From NCBI GenBank assembly GCA_017940005.1, contig JAGAZO010000017.1:62001-126000 (forward strand): 64,000 nucleotides of DNA, read 5' to 3'. This stretch comes from Treponema sp. (GTDB taxonomy: Bacteria > Spirochaetota > Spirochaetia > Treponematales > Treponemataceae). The notes below the pieces were generated by a model. It was not told the origin of the DNA. It was given only the letters and a program-made list of their open reading frames with translations, and searched no databases. Positions 8,773 through 16,880 of this stretch are shown here, one piece after another (position 1 is the stretch's first letter; every line of letters begins with the position of its first letter). The position numbers and the translations under genes are program-made.

Positions 8773-8970
8773 GCAAGTTACGCTTGCATACTTGAGTTTA
8801 CTTCATAAACTCGTAATCAGGGCGTTCCCGTCGGTGGCTTGCGCCACCTTACCCAGTTTTTGCTTTGCAAAAACTGGCGGGTCGGGCTTTTCGTGGTTAT
8901 CAGTATTGGAGCACACAAATAGTGTGCTCCAATGTACCGCGCTCGCATTTTTGAAAAAATGCTCGCGCGC
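8773..8970. repeat. Cluster of six hairpins, likely a mobile intergenic repeat
   Basis: Six successive unrelated inverted repeats in 198 bases: 8773-8787 (5 bp), 8794-8812 (7 bp), 8833-8848 (GGTGGC/GCCACC), 8853-8877 (11 bp, loop TTT), 8905-8933 (12 bp, loop AAATA) and 8939-8968 (8 bp plus a 5-bp outer helix across a 2-base bulge). Together they fill most of the gap upstream of the ATPase gene and would fold as a string of stems in RNA from either strand. No protein family was recognised. The arrangement resembles composite palindromic repeats scattered in bacterial genomes. Confidence 0.75.
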
Positions 8971-8981
8971 CACTTCAATCC

Positions 8982-9172
8982 CTAACGCAGAAAATCCAAA
9001 TATAACTCCCATGCCTGTCTAACATTTTTACAAAAACTATCCCAGTCGGGCTGCCCATCATCATGTATGTAAAGCCAAAAATTGTTATTATTCAACATTC
9101 CTTTTATTTTTTTGCAAAAGCCGAATGAAAAAAAACTAAAAATATGAAACAAAAACATACTGGCTTTTTCAT
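8982..9172 (-). pseudogene. Small secreted protein, frameshifted
   Basis: ATG at 9172 opens a signal peptide (Lys-Lys, then a Phe-rich core ending HSAFA) and stops after 22 codons at a run of 7 A (plus-strand T at 9107-9113). One extra base would open 63 codons, with a mature part containing NNNNFWLYIHDDGQPDWD and ending at 8982. The ribosome site and ATG correspond by position to the start region of the binding-protein gene at 16866, because the control region upstream is duplicated. The product is not a recognised family. It is either a slipped pseudogene or a homopolymer miscall. Confidence 0.45.
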
Positions 9173-9180
9173 ATTCGTCA

Positions 9181-9361
9181 TGCTCCCCTATGCTTTCTAA
9201 ACAGCATGTTTAAAAATATTGTAAAATGAGAATTTTGAATTCGCAATACCGAATTTATATAAAAATATCCCGAAAAATGAACACCGCACAGAGGGAACAA
9301 GAAAGCACGCATCTCCATAAAACATCACGCGACAGCGCGCAGGTCAGCCTTTTCTGCTGTT
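9181..9361. repeat. Copy A of the duplicated transporter control region
   Basis: About 180 bases resembling 16881-17063 in the same orientation, with an identical 65-base core at 9219-9283. The core holds a minus-strand promoter, TTGCGA (9241-9246), 17-base spacer, TACAAT (9218-9223), pointing to the ATPase gene. The outer part is a degraded copy of the end of the response-regulator gene. Confidence 0.85.
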
Positions 9362-9837
9362 CAGAAATTGGAAAAATCTCAAACATACTGCTTTTTACCG
9401 CTTGCCCCTTTGTTACTACTGTTCGTGAATTTAAGTTTGATGAGGATGCCTTTCATGAAGCAAAAGAAAAGAGGCAGGATAATAAATTAAGCGATTACAG
9501 TTTTAAGTACACATTTGATGGAGCAACCCCTTGTCTTGTTATTGGAAATGTGAATGTTTCTAATGGTGAGGGGATGATTGAAAAATTGACGCTGTACTGG
9601 GATTCGTACATTAGAGAAGATTCTAAATATTATCACGAATCGTATAATGATAAAGGTGAACGTGAAATCAAGGAGGATACAGATGGTGGAGCTAATCAGG
9701 TAGAATATAACCCACAATATGGATATCCTGAAAAGGTTCGTGAAAATATTCTTAAAAAAGATGACCCGAAATTTACCTCTGATTTAATAGGGTTTTCAAC
9801 CACTACATTAAATCTTAATGTTTCCAGTTTCAAGTAA
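9226..9837 (+). CDS. Treponema-type lipoprotein (DUF6174-like), N-terminus replaced
   Basis: The open frame has 203 codons. Residues 1-50 are just the translated control-region repeat and are unlikely to be real. From residue 54 on, the frame reads ILLFTACP, the tail of a lipoprotein signal peptide with Cys after the lipobox, followed by about 140 residues with REFKFDEDAFHEAK and KLSDYSFKYTFDGATPCL. I know this pattern from spirochaetal DUF6174-like lipoproteins. No Met lies at the expected signal-peptide start and no ribosome site fits, so the original first codons appear to have been replaced when the repeat was placed here. Probably a non-exported or silent remnant. A hairpin follows the stop codon. 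Confidence 0.5.
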   Translation: MRILNSQYRIYIKISRKMNTAQREQESTHLHKTSRDSAQVSLFCCSEIGKISNILLFTACPFVTTVREFKFDEDAFHEAKEKRQDNKLSDYSFKYTFDGATPCLVIGNVNVSNGEGMIEKLTLYWDSYIREDSKYYHESYNDKGEREIKEDTDGGANQVEYNPQYGYPEKVRENILKKDDPKFTSDLIGFSTTTLNLNVSSFK

Positions 9838-9842
9838 TGAAG

Positions 9843-9870
9843 GCCAAATACTTTTACTGAAGTATTTGGC
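9843..9870 (+). terminator. Hairpin after the rearranged lipoprotein gene
   Basis: An 11-bp perfect stem, GCCAAATACTT (9843-9853) against AAGTATTTGGC (9860-9870), loop 6 bases, starting 6 bases after the stop codon. The following bases are not a clean T-run, so termination may be partial. Confidence 0.6.
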
Positions 9871-9934
9871 ATCTCTGAATATTTGAGAATTTATGAATCA
9901 TTCGTAAAAGCTGGAAAAATATTCTTATTCCGTG

Positions 9935-10004
9935 TCAAATAATGTTTTGTTATATATGTATAAAATTTTATTTTTTTTATCTTTCGTGTTATAATAAATT
10001 TATT
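9935..10004 (+). promoter_or_regulatory. Promoter repeat P1 of the lipoprotein operon
   Basis: Contains an extended -10, TG-T-TATAAT, with the hexamer at 9990-9995. About 70 bases around it recur with scattered changes at 13440-13510. It lies about 75 bases ahead of the gene at 10071, which has its own ribosome site. Confidence 0.65.
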
Positions 10005-10070
10005 TACAAAGATTAGTGATTTTCAAAAATTGGACGATACCCAGTAGATTAAAATTGAGGAGGTGTTTTT

Positions 10071-11408
10071 ATGAAACAATTAATTTATTTTTTATTTGTG
10101 ATACTTATCACGCTAGTTTTAGCTTCATGTCCGCAGCCAAATAATTCACAACAAGAAGAACAAAGCAACGTTGATAACACACTTTTAAACGCATACAACG
10201 CATTAAACATTGCACAAGAATTTGTAGATGAATGGGAACTTCCAAGTACAATCGAAGGATTTTCTGATGTAAGCGTCGATTGGGTATGTTCTGAAACTGG
10301 TGTAATATCAACTGAAAAAAAACTTATCATTCCAGAAGAAAATGATAAAACGGTAACCTTAAAAGCAACGCTATCTTACAAAGGACAGTCAAGAACAAAA
10401 GAGTTTTCAGTAAAACTAATCGCAAAAAAAACAGAACTTTCTGATGAAAAAACACTTTCGCTTGCAAAAGAGCAGCTCAATTTCATAATTAGGCAAGAAA
10501 ATTATTCTGACCAAATTATTACAGTTCAAACTGAAGTGAAAATCCGCGAAAAGACTGTTATGATTACTTGGACAAGAACGGGAGATGAAAAGTGTTTATC
10601 ATATGATACAGCTAAAAGTGAATTTACTATTCACAGGGATATTATAGACACAAAACACACTGTAACTGCAACACTTACGCTAAATTCATCTAGTGATACA
10701 AAAACTTTCGATGTTACGATAAACCGTGTACCACAAATACGAGCATACAAAGCTTATTCTGATGGTACCACATATGAAAGATATTTTACTTTTAATGGAA
10801 CTAATTTTGAATATAAACTTTACGAAACAACAAATGAAGGCAAAGACGTTCATCAAGCAGAAGGTAGAAAAGGCACTTATACTGTAAAGGATGGGGTTAT
10901 CACAATAACTGTTACACAGGTTCAATCTAAGTCAAAACTTTCCGGTGATTTGAATTGGTATGAAAAAGGAGAAAAGTCAGAATTAAATGAGTTGTTTTTA
11001 AGTGCTGTTCCATTTGAATATAAAGTTGTAAATGCAGAAAATTATGGGGATTACCCCAATGACAATGCATTGCAATTAGACACAACAAGTATATGGGATA
11101 ATAGTAAAAAATGGTGGGAGCAAAACGGAAAGTTCCAGAATGATAATAACCACTGTTTTTTGATTGGTGCCGAATCTGGCCAGTTTCGATGTGGTGATGG
11201 CATTATTATAACAGGGAAATATAATGATGACCATACTAAATTTATACTAACTAATGGTAATAAAGGAGAGGGTGAGGTAGAGCTTTCTTTCGATGGAAAA
11301 GAAAAAAAACTTTCAATTAATGGATCGTATACTAGATTTGGATCAACTGTAACTGTAGAAAAAATGACATCCATGAGTTTTGAAGGCTATGAGTTATTTA
11401 AGGACTAA
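10071..11408 (+). CDS. Surface lipoprotein with two atrophied Ig-like domains
   Basis: A 445-residue predicted lipoprotein. The signal peptide ends at lipobox LASC with Cys20. After a Gln/Asn/Ser-rich linker come two domains of the atrophied bacterial Ig type (aBig), about residues 38-116 and 125-218; the first shows the characteristic VDWVCSETGVIS core. The remaining 220 residues are Tyr-, Thr- and Asn-rich with repeated beta patterns and match no family I know. GGAGGTG stands 7 bases before the ATG. A VWA lipoprotein gene follows 21 bases later, so the pair forms an operon. AT-rich composition differs from the transporter genes on both sides. Likely exposed or periplasmic; ligand unknown. 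Confidence 0.8.
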   Translation: MKQLIYFLFVILITLVLASCPQPNNSQQEEQSNVDNTLLNAYNALNIAQEFVDEWELPSTIEGFSDVSVDWVCSETGVISTEKKLIIPEENDKTVTLKATLSYKGQSRTKEFSVKLIAKKTELSDEKTLSLAKEQLNFIIRQENYSDQIITVQTEVKIREKTVMITWTRTGDEKCLSYDTAKSEFTIHRDIIDTKHTVTATLTLNSSSDTKTFDVTINRVPQIRAYKAYSDGTTYERYFTFNGTNFEYKLYETTNEGKDVHQAEGRKGTYTVKDGVITITVTQVQSKSKLSGDLNWYEKGEKSELNELFLSAVPFEYKVVNAENYGDYPNDNALQLDTTSIWDNSKKWWEQNGKFQNDNNHCFLIGAESGQFRCGDGIIITGKYNDDHTKFILTNGNKGEGEVELSFDGKEKKLSINGSYTRFGSTVTVEKMTSMSFEGYELFKD

Positions 11409-11429
11409 ATTATAAGAAAGGAGATTTTT

Positions 11430-13175
11430 ATGAAGAGAATAATAAATTTATTTTTATTTTTTGTTGCATTACTAATTGGATGTAAAGTAAACCTTTTAAA
11501 TGAAGTAGATAATAATTCAAATGCTTATGATTTTGATTCTAACAATTTAAATGGAAGTCAAGTTTTTAAGTTGCAACTTGATTATAAAAATGAATTAAGG
11601 TCAATTTCATTATCAGAATCAGCTTTTTACGAGGATGTAGTTTTTCTGCCAGAAAGTTTTCAAACAACACTTGAGTCAGAAGAGAGTACAACAGAAGTGC
11701 TCTCTGCATTACTACCAGAATCAGCTGTTCCCCAAAAAGCAGACATTCTTTTCGCCTTTGATCTAACAGGTTCAATGGGAAATTCTGTAAAACAAACAGT
11801 AAATAATGCTAGTAATATTATGAAGAATTTACGCACGCTTATTCCTGATACTTATTTTGGAGTTGTTTCACATAAGGATCATAATGTGGAGCCATTTGGA
11901 AGTCTTAGTGATTATGCATATCAATTAGAAACACCTATTACAGACAATGCAGAATATATTTTTGAAGCAATGAGTGGTTTTAATATCGGTGGAGGCCGAA
12001 ATGATCCAGAAAGTTACTCTTATGTATGCTATCAAGCCTATTCCGATCCATCAATTGGTTGGCGAGAAAACAGCAAAAAATTTGTCGTCTTTTGGTTAGA
12101 TAATTTACCACACGCAAAAGATCCCGGCCCTGACGGAATTCCAAACACATCCGATGACCTTACAATTGATGAGGTTTTACAAGGACTTAAACAAAACAAC
12201 ATTACGTTAATTGTACTTTGTTCAGGCTCTAGTTCAATTTGCTCAACTTGGAACGAATATGCTGCAAGAACAGGAGGGGCTGTATATGCAATAAACTCAA
12301 GCACAGATATTGCATCGGTTATTGCCCAGAGCGTTACTGAACAAACAAAAAAAATCTCAAGACTTTCACTTTCTGTTCACGAAAAAGAATATACAAATTG
12401 GCTTACAAATGTAAATCCAATAAACTACGAAGATATCATACTTGACAGTGAAAAAACTTTCGATTTTGATGTTGAATATAAAGTCCCCAAAGAAACGGAG
12501 GACGGTGTTTATAAGTTTACGGTAAATCTCGTAGGAGATGGAGCAGTCTATGCTACGCACGATGTGGAAATTACTGTAAAGAATAACAAACCTCCAGTTG
12601 CGATAATTGGCGATGATATAGTTTTAGAGCAACTTACCCCAGAAGGAACCATGCACACTTTGGATGCAAAAAACTCCTATGATCCTGAAAATGATGAATT
12701 AATTTATTCATGGGAATGCAATGGTATCAAGTATGAAGGTGCATTATTTACACATATTTTTGCTGAAGGCGAAAACATTGTTACACTCACCGTAATAGAA
12801 AAGGAACGAGGAAAATCTTCTGTTGCAACTGCAAAAATTACTGTCGTTGATACAATTCCACCCAATCTTTATTTTGAGCGTCAAGAATATTGGTGGATGC
12901 AAGATATTTTCGATAATCGCTTTATTTTTGTTGTAAAAGCAAATGCGGTAGATTATGTAAGCAATGACATAACGATTAGTGCAACTTGTATTCAGGAGTT
13001 TTCAGATGGTACAAAAGAGTCTTGTACAACTAAAGTAACAGAGAATAGCAAAGTTTATTTTCAGTTAGCAAATGATGGAAAATCTAGATATAGGAATTTT
13101 TACCTTACTATAACAGCAACAGATAAGGCAGGGAATTCTACTTCCAAGACGGAAGTATTTAGACGGCTTCCCTAA
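11430..13175 (+). CDS. VWA and PKD domain lipoprotein
   Basis: A 581-residue predicted lipoprotein with lipobox LIGC (Cys18). A von Willebrand factor A domain occupies about residues 104-315. It opens with ADILFAFDLTGSMG, giving a metal site DLTGS (D111-S115), which keeps the first Asp and the last Ser of the usual DxSxS. A region with GGGRNDPESY follows. A PKD-like domain (about 388-475, NSYDPENDELIYSWECNG) and a C-terminal Ig-like segment (AVDYVSNDITISAT...TATDKAGNSTS) complete it. AAGGAG precedes the ATG. The domains suggest metal-dependent protein binding at the cell surface, perhaps together with the upstream lipoprotein. Partner and role are inferred only. Confidence 0.82.
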   Translation: MKRIINLFLFFVALLIGCKVNLLNEVDNNSNAYDFDSNNLNGSQVFKLQLDYKNELRSISLSESAFYEDVVFLPESFQTTLESEESTTEVLSALLPESAVPQKADILFAFDLTGSMGNSVKQTVNNASNIMKNLRTLIPDTYFGVVSHKDHNVEPFGSLSDYAYQLETPITDNAEYIFEAMSGFNIGGGRNDPESYSYVCYQAYSDPSIGWRENSKKFVVFWLDNLPHAKDPGPDGIPNTSDDLTIDEVLQGLKQNNITLIVLCSGSSSICSTWNEYAARTGGAVYAINSSTDIASVIAQSVTEQTKKISRLSLSVHEKEYTNWLTNVNPINYEDIILDSEKTFDFDVEYKVPKETEDGVYKFTVNLVGDGAVYATHDVEITVKNNKPPVAIIGDDIVLEQLTPEGTMHTLDAKNSYDPENDELIYSWECNGIKYEGALFTHIFAEGENIVTLTVIEKERGKSSVATAKITVVDTIPPNLYFERQEYWWMQDIFDNRFIFVVKANAVDYVSNDITISATCIQEFSDGTKESCTTKVTENSKVYFQLANDGKSRYRNFYLTITATDKAGNSTSKTEVFRRLP

Positions 13176-13284
13176 AATCCAATAATAATTACTGCTGTAA
13201 ATTTACTATAGGGAATTTCGAAAAACTTTAAGTTTTGCCTTGAAGCTACGCTGGCTGCTCCGAAGTAACTTTAGAAAATACGAT

Positions 13285-13357
13285 GTTTTAAGTCGTGATA
13301 TTATAACGACTTAAAACTCGCACGTACACATTTGCAAAATCGCTAAAAGCGAGTTTT
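13285..13357. repeat. Two hairpins after the lipoprotein operon
   Basis: A 12-bp stem, GTTTTAAGTCGT (13285-13296) against ACGACTTAAAAC (13306-13317), then a shorter TCGCT/AGCGA hairpin (13340-13352) within A- and T-runs that can terminate transcription either way. Apart from these and repeat P2, the 365-base gap 13176-13539 holds no gene I can support. Confidence 0.65.
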
Positions 13358-13439
13358 TAGAGGTGCCCTATATACTGGGTTTTACGGATGCTGAGTTTTC
13401 AAGGTGGAAAAAATAAAAAGAGGAAAAATTTTGTGAATA

Positions 13440-13510
13440 TCAAATAATATTTTGTTATGTTCGTGTAAAAATTTTATTTCTTTAGGGGTCTCGTGATAAA
13501 ATAAACTTGT
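13440..13510 (+). promoter_or_regulatory. Promoter repeat P2
   Basis: A diverged copy of the 9935-10004 block, with extended -10 TG-A-TAAAAT (hexamer 13497-13502). It lies about 30 bases before the small gene at 13540. Confidence 0.6.
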
Positions 13511-13539
13511 TTGTGGAGGTTTGTGTAGCGAAATAAAAA

Positions 13540-13800
13540 ATGAGAGAGCTGTATTATGAATTTGAAGATGACGGCGACTCCAAAAGAAACAAAGTATATC
13601 TCGAACATCGACCACTTCGGTGAGAGACGGTTACGAGCGCATATCACACGATTGAGGACGTCGTAACCGGAGGATACAAGAAAATTGAGAACGGCGTAGT
13701 CCGCGGCTACAAAAAAATTGAGGACTCGTTCGTAAACGCATTTTTGCGCAAGGACGGCGAGACCACAGAGCAGGCAAAAAAACGGCTGCGTGATGAGTAG
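13540..13800 (+). pseudogene. Small YKKIE-repeat protein with an in-frame TGA
   Basis: One frame of 87 codons interrupted once, by TGA at 13621-13623. The first 27 codons (starting MRELYYEFEDDGDS) are of unknown type. After the TGA the frame reads AYHTIEDVVTGGYKKIE, a second YKKIE unit, and then FVNAFLRKDGETTEQAKKRL, a small-protein family common in Firmicutes and some spirochaetes. A GGAGG lies 20 bases before the ATG, too far for normal use. Five bases after the TGA a 9-bp stem (13628-13636 with 13661-13669) can form. Simple decay is the likeliest reading; UGA recoding as selenocysteine is a weak alternative. Confidence 0.5.
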
Positions 13801-13844
13801 CCGTTCCGACAAAAAGTGTGATATACTCTTTACCGGAGTATGCG

Positions 13845-13976
13845 ATGCACAAAACAGACTTCACCACCGCATGGATATGTAATGGAAATCATCTGCCTGT
13901 ATTTTGCACTGGCAACCGCGTGCGAGCAGATTTGGGGCAACGACACACTGACCAAACCGTCTGTTCTACTGACTGA
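13845..13976 (+). CDS. Possible 43-residue protein of unknown function
   Basis: Short frame with orderly expression signals: extended -10 TG-A-TATACT (hexamer 13822-13827), GGAG at 13835-13838 and ATG six bases later. The product begins MHKTDFTTAWICNGN and ends after VCSTD; it contains three Cys and no signal peptide or membrane segment. I recognise no family. It may be the first part of a longer gene cut short during formation of the island, since only a convergent permease gene follows. Confidence 0.3.
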   Translation: MHKTDFTTAWICNGNHLPVFCTGNRVRADLGQRHTDQTVCSTD

Positions 13977-14041
13977 ATTTCGTACAGTTCCACAGCACAG
14001 TTTATCGATAGCTGTTTTGCTCCTCCTCCGTTTGCCCCGCT

Positions 14042-15748
14042 CTATTCCGCAATCTTTTTGCTTTTGCCAAACTTGCCGGTGAGCAGATTCATCAGCATGA
14101 TTGCCGTATACGTGATGATTATCAAAATGGTTGCATACGCACATGCAATGCCGTAGTTGCCTTTTTCCGCGTGCTCGTTTATGCGCACGGTGATGAGCAC
14201 ATACTGCGGCGTAACAAGCAAAATGATTGCAGAGATTGCAGTAATGGAGCGCACGAATGTCGTTACCAGTCCGCTGAAAAACGAATCTTTTATGAGCGGC
14301 AGCGTAACCGTGGTGAACACTTTTAAGCTGTTTGCGCCCAAATCGTATGCGGACTCTTCGATTGACTTGTCTATTTGACGAAGCGCCGCAATGCCGCTCC
14401 GTGTGCCGATGGGGAGCGAGCGCACAATAAACACAATGATGAGAATTGCGCCAGTGCCGTACAGCGTTTGCATTGCACCGGTGTGAAATAACCCGCTGTT
14501 AAAGCCGCGGATGAATCCTACGCCGAGCACAGTGCCGGGTACCGCCATCGCGAGCATCGCTGCGAATTCCATAAATCCTTTGCCCGCAAATTTGCGCTTT
14601 ACCACAAGGTATGCAATGATGATTGACAAAAGCGCGGTGAGCGGAGATGCAATGAGCGAGAGCCAGATTGAATCGAGGAACACTTTGTAGCCGTTGTTTT
14701 TGAACACGTACTGATACCAGCGCATTGAAAGCGCGTAGTCTCGTCCCCAGATTCTAAAGAGCGAACCGAACACAACGAGCACGTACAGCACAATCACAAA
14801 AAGTGAAATGAGAATGCTTATGGCAACAAGCGGAATGCGCACGCTTTTGTCATCCATGCGAACGCGCTCGCGCGATGCTTTTCCCGTAAGCGTCGCAACA
14901 GATTTTCGCTCAAGCCAGTATTTTTCGAGAATGAATAATCCCATCGAGATGAACAACAGCACCACAGCCATTGCCGTAGCGCCGCTTTTGTCGTATGCGC
15001 CAGTGAGCTGCAAGTAAATCGATGTGGCAAGTGTGTCGTAGTTGCCGCCGATTATCATAGGGTTTGCAAAGTCTGCAACAGACTCGATGAACGTAACGAG
15101 AAATGCGTTTCCAAGACCGGGCAGCAGAAGCGGCAATGTTACAGATGTGAACACTTTCCAGCGGGATGCCCCAATGTTGCGCGCAGCTTCTTCAAGCGAC
15201 GGGTCAACGTTCTTGAGCAGTCCCTTGAGCATGAGATAGCACACGGGAAAAAACGTGAGCGACTGCACGAGTACAATGCCCGGCATGCCGTACAATTTTG
15301 TAGTGCTCAATCCCAACAGATTCCGCGTAATAACGCCGGTGCGCCCGAACAACAAGATTGCAGAAAGCGAAAGCACAAACGGCGGCGACACAACGGGCAA
15401 AATTGAAACGAGCTTAAACAGCGTATTAACAAATTTACTGCCAACGTTTACATACGCGTCAACGTAGGCGAACAAAAATCCAATTGCTGTCGCAAGAATG
15501 CCCGTCACAAAACCGACTTTGAGCGTATTCTTTATTGCCGTGCGAAATCCTGACATCTCAAAAATGCGCGCAAACACAGAGAACGTCACTGTGCCGTTTT
15601 CGTACACGCTGTCCACAAGCAGAATTGCAAGCGGATAGATGATGAACAGCAGCAAAAACACAAAGAGCGCAATGATGACAGTGACAAGAATCGGGTCGCC
15701 AAATAATTTTTTTCTGTCAAGCGATTTGCTCTGCGTACCTTTTTCCAT
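14042..15748 (-). CDS. ABC transporter permease, fused double-domain (FbpB/AfuB type)
   Basis: Inner-membrane channel of a binding-protein importer, about 568 residues with roughly twelve membrane segments. Two MetI-type permease domains lie in tandem, each with an EAA loop: EEAARNIGASRWKVF in the first half and EESAYDLGANSLKVF in the second. This single-chain double permease is typical of the iron(III) and sugar-phosphate importers FbpB and AfuB. The start ATG at 15748 has AAAGGAGC four bases upstream. It lies 68 bases downstream of the binding-protein gene, across a stable hairpin. The matching ATPase gene is 5.3 kb further on, beyond the island. Confidence 0.93.
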   Translation of the reverse strand: MEKGTQSKSLDRKKLFGDPILVTVIIALFVFLLLFIIYPLAILLVDSVYENGTVTFSVFARIFEMSGFRTAIKNTLKVGFVTGILATAIGFLFAYVDAYVNVGSKFVNTLFKLVSILPVVSPPFVLSLSAILLFGRTGVITRNLLGLSTTKLYGMPGIVLVQSLTFFPVCYLMLKGLLKNVDPSLEEAARNIGASRWKVFTSVTLPLLLPGLGNAFLVTFIESVADFANPMIIGGNYDTLATSIYLQLTGAYDKSGATAMAVVLLFISMGLFILEKYWLERKSVATLTGKASRERVRMDDKSVRIPLVAISILISLFVIVLYVLVVFGSLFRIWGRDYALSMRWYQYVFKNNGYKVFLDSIWLSLIASPLTALLSIIIAYLVVKRKFAGKGFMEFAAMLAMAVPGTVLGVGFIRGFNSGLFHTGAMQTLYGTGAILIIVFIVRSLPIGTRSGIAALRQIDKSIEESAYDLGANSLKVFTTVTLPLIKDSFFSGLVTTFVRSITAISAIILLVTPQYVLITVRINEHAEKGNYGIACAYATILIIITYTAIMLMNLLTGKFGKSKKIAE

Positions 15749-15768
15749 ACGTGCTCCTTTTGCAATGT

Positions 15769-15795
15769 GCGGACTGCCGAAGGCATGCAGTCCGC
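15769..15795 (-). promoter_or_regulatory. Intercistronic hairpin between binding protein and permease
   Basis: A 9-bp stem, GCGGACTGC (15769-15777) with GCAGTCCGC (15787-15795), lies just after the binding-protein stop codon and lacks a T-run on the minus strand. Such stems protect the upstream message, allowing more binding protein than permease. Confidence 0.6.
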
Positions 15796-15816
15796 AGTAT
15801 TTCAAAAAAGCTTGAG

Positions 15817-16866
15817 TTATTTTTGAACGCGGCTGTCATCAGAAATCACTTTAAAGAATTCCTGCACGTACTCCGACGTATGATATTTTGCATCTTCAAA
15901 GTCATAGTTGATTGTGTTGATTTTATCGAGCCCCGCGTCTACAGCAGCCTGCACATCTTTTGCGTTGTCAATGACGAGGAACTGGTACGAGCCGTTGTCC
16001 TGCGCGAGATTTACACAATCTGGAGAAAGTGCAAACTCGATGAACTTTTGCGCGTTGTCAATATTTTTCGCGCCTTTGAAAATAGCTGTCGCGCCAATTT
16101 CGTAGCTTGTGCCAGAAGCGGGAGCTGCCATGCCTAAATTCGTATAACCGTTGTCCACAATCTGATACACTACGTCGTGCAAGAAGCCGATACCTATGAC
16201 AACTTCGCCGGTCGGGACGAGCTTTGACGGTCCTGAACCAGATTTGGTGTACTGTGAAATATTCTTGTCGAGCTCGCGGAAATATGTCATTGCCTGCTCA
16301 CGCCCTTTCATCTGCACCATTGTGTTAACAATGAGCTTGCCTGTTCCCGCCGTGTTTGGATTAGAAAATGAAATTAAACCTTTATACTGCGGCTTTATTA
16401 AATCATCCCAATCTTTTGGTGGTTCTATTCCAAGACGTGCAATTTCTTCCGTGTTCCAGAAAAATCCGAGAATGCCGCGATAGATGCCGAACCAGTTGTT
16501 GTCTTTGTCCTTAAACTGCTGACCAACAATGTGGCTCGCATTTTTTGCGTTGTACGGAAACAGCAAGCCTTTTGCAGCAGCTTCATTGTACGGGTCTGTC
16601 GTGCCGCCAAACCACACGTCTGCGGACGGGTTGCCGTTTTCCTCTGCAATTTTTGTAAGCACTTCGCCTGTTGAAAGACGCTGGTAGCTTGTCTTAACGC
16701 CAGTGAGCTTTTGGAACTGCGCGCACACTGCACTTAAATACTCTTCTTCGCACGAGCCATACACAACGAGCGAGCCAGCATCAGCAGCACTTGTCTTTTG
16801 TTTTGAGCATGACGTAATGCCTATAGCTAAAACCGCCATGCCAAGCAATACAAGAATTTTTTTCAT
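15817..16866 (-). CDS. Periplasmic-binding lipoprotein of the transporter (AfuA/FbpA family)
   Basis: Solute-binding lipoprotein of 349 residues. The signal peptide has a hydrophobic core and ends ITSC, with Cys near position 20. The mature part has the family-1 ferric-type fold: LVVYGSCEEEYLSAV at the start, DVWFGGTTDPYNEA, and KGLISFSNPNTAGTG in the hinge region. This family includes FbpA (iron) and AfuA (hexose phosphates), so the ligand cannot be named from sequence. AAGGAGG stands 8 bases before the ATG. The promoter sits in a control region duplicated at 9.2 kb. The adjoining sensor operon, with its own binding protein, favours an organophosphate ligand by analogy with Hpt and Pgt systems. 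Confidence 0.92.
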   Translation of the reverse strand: MKKILVLLGMAVLAIGITSCSKQKTSAADAGSLVVYGSCEEEYLSAVCAQFQKLTGVKTSYQRLSTGEVLTKIAEENGNPSADVWFGGTTDPYNEAAAKGLLFPYNAKNASHIVGQQFKDKDNNWFGIYRGILGFFWNTEEIARLGIEPPKDWDDLIKPQYKGLISFSNPNTAGTGKLIVNTMVQMKGREQAMTYFRELDKNISQYTKSGSGPSKLVPTGEVVIGIGFLHDVVYQIVDNGYTNLGMAAPASGTSYEIGATAIFKGAKNIDNAQKFIEFALSPDCVNLAQDNGSYQFLVIDNAKDVQAAVDAGLDKINTINYDFEDAKYHTSEYVQEFFKVISDDSRVQK

Positions 16867-16880
16867 ATACCAAACCTCCT

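Noticed and set aside
8773-8970. CRISPR-like array
   Set aside because: The hairpins have different stem sequences and irregular spacing; there is no constant repeat with spacers.
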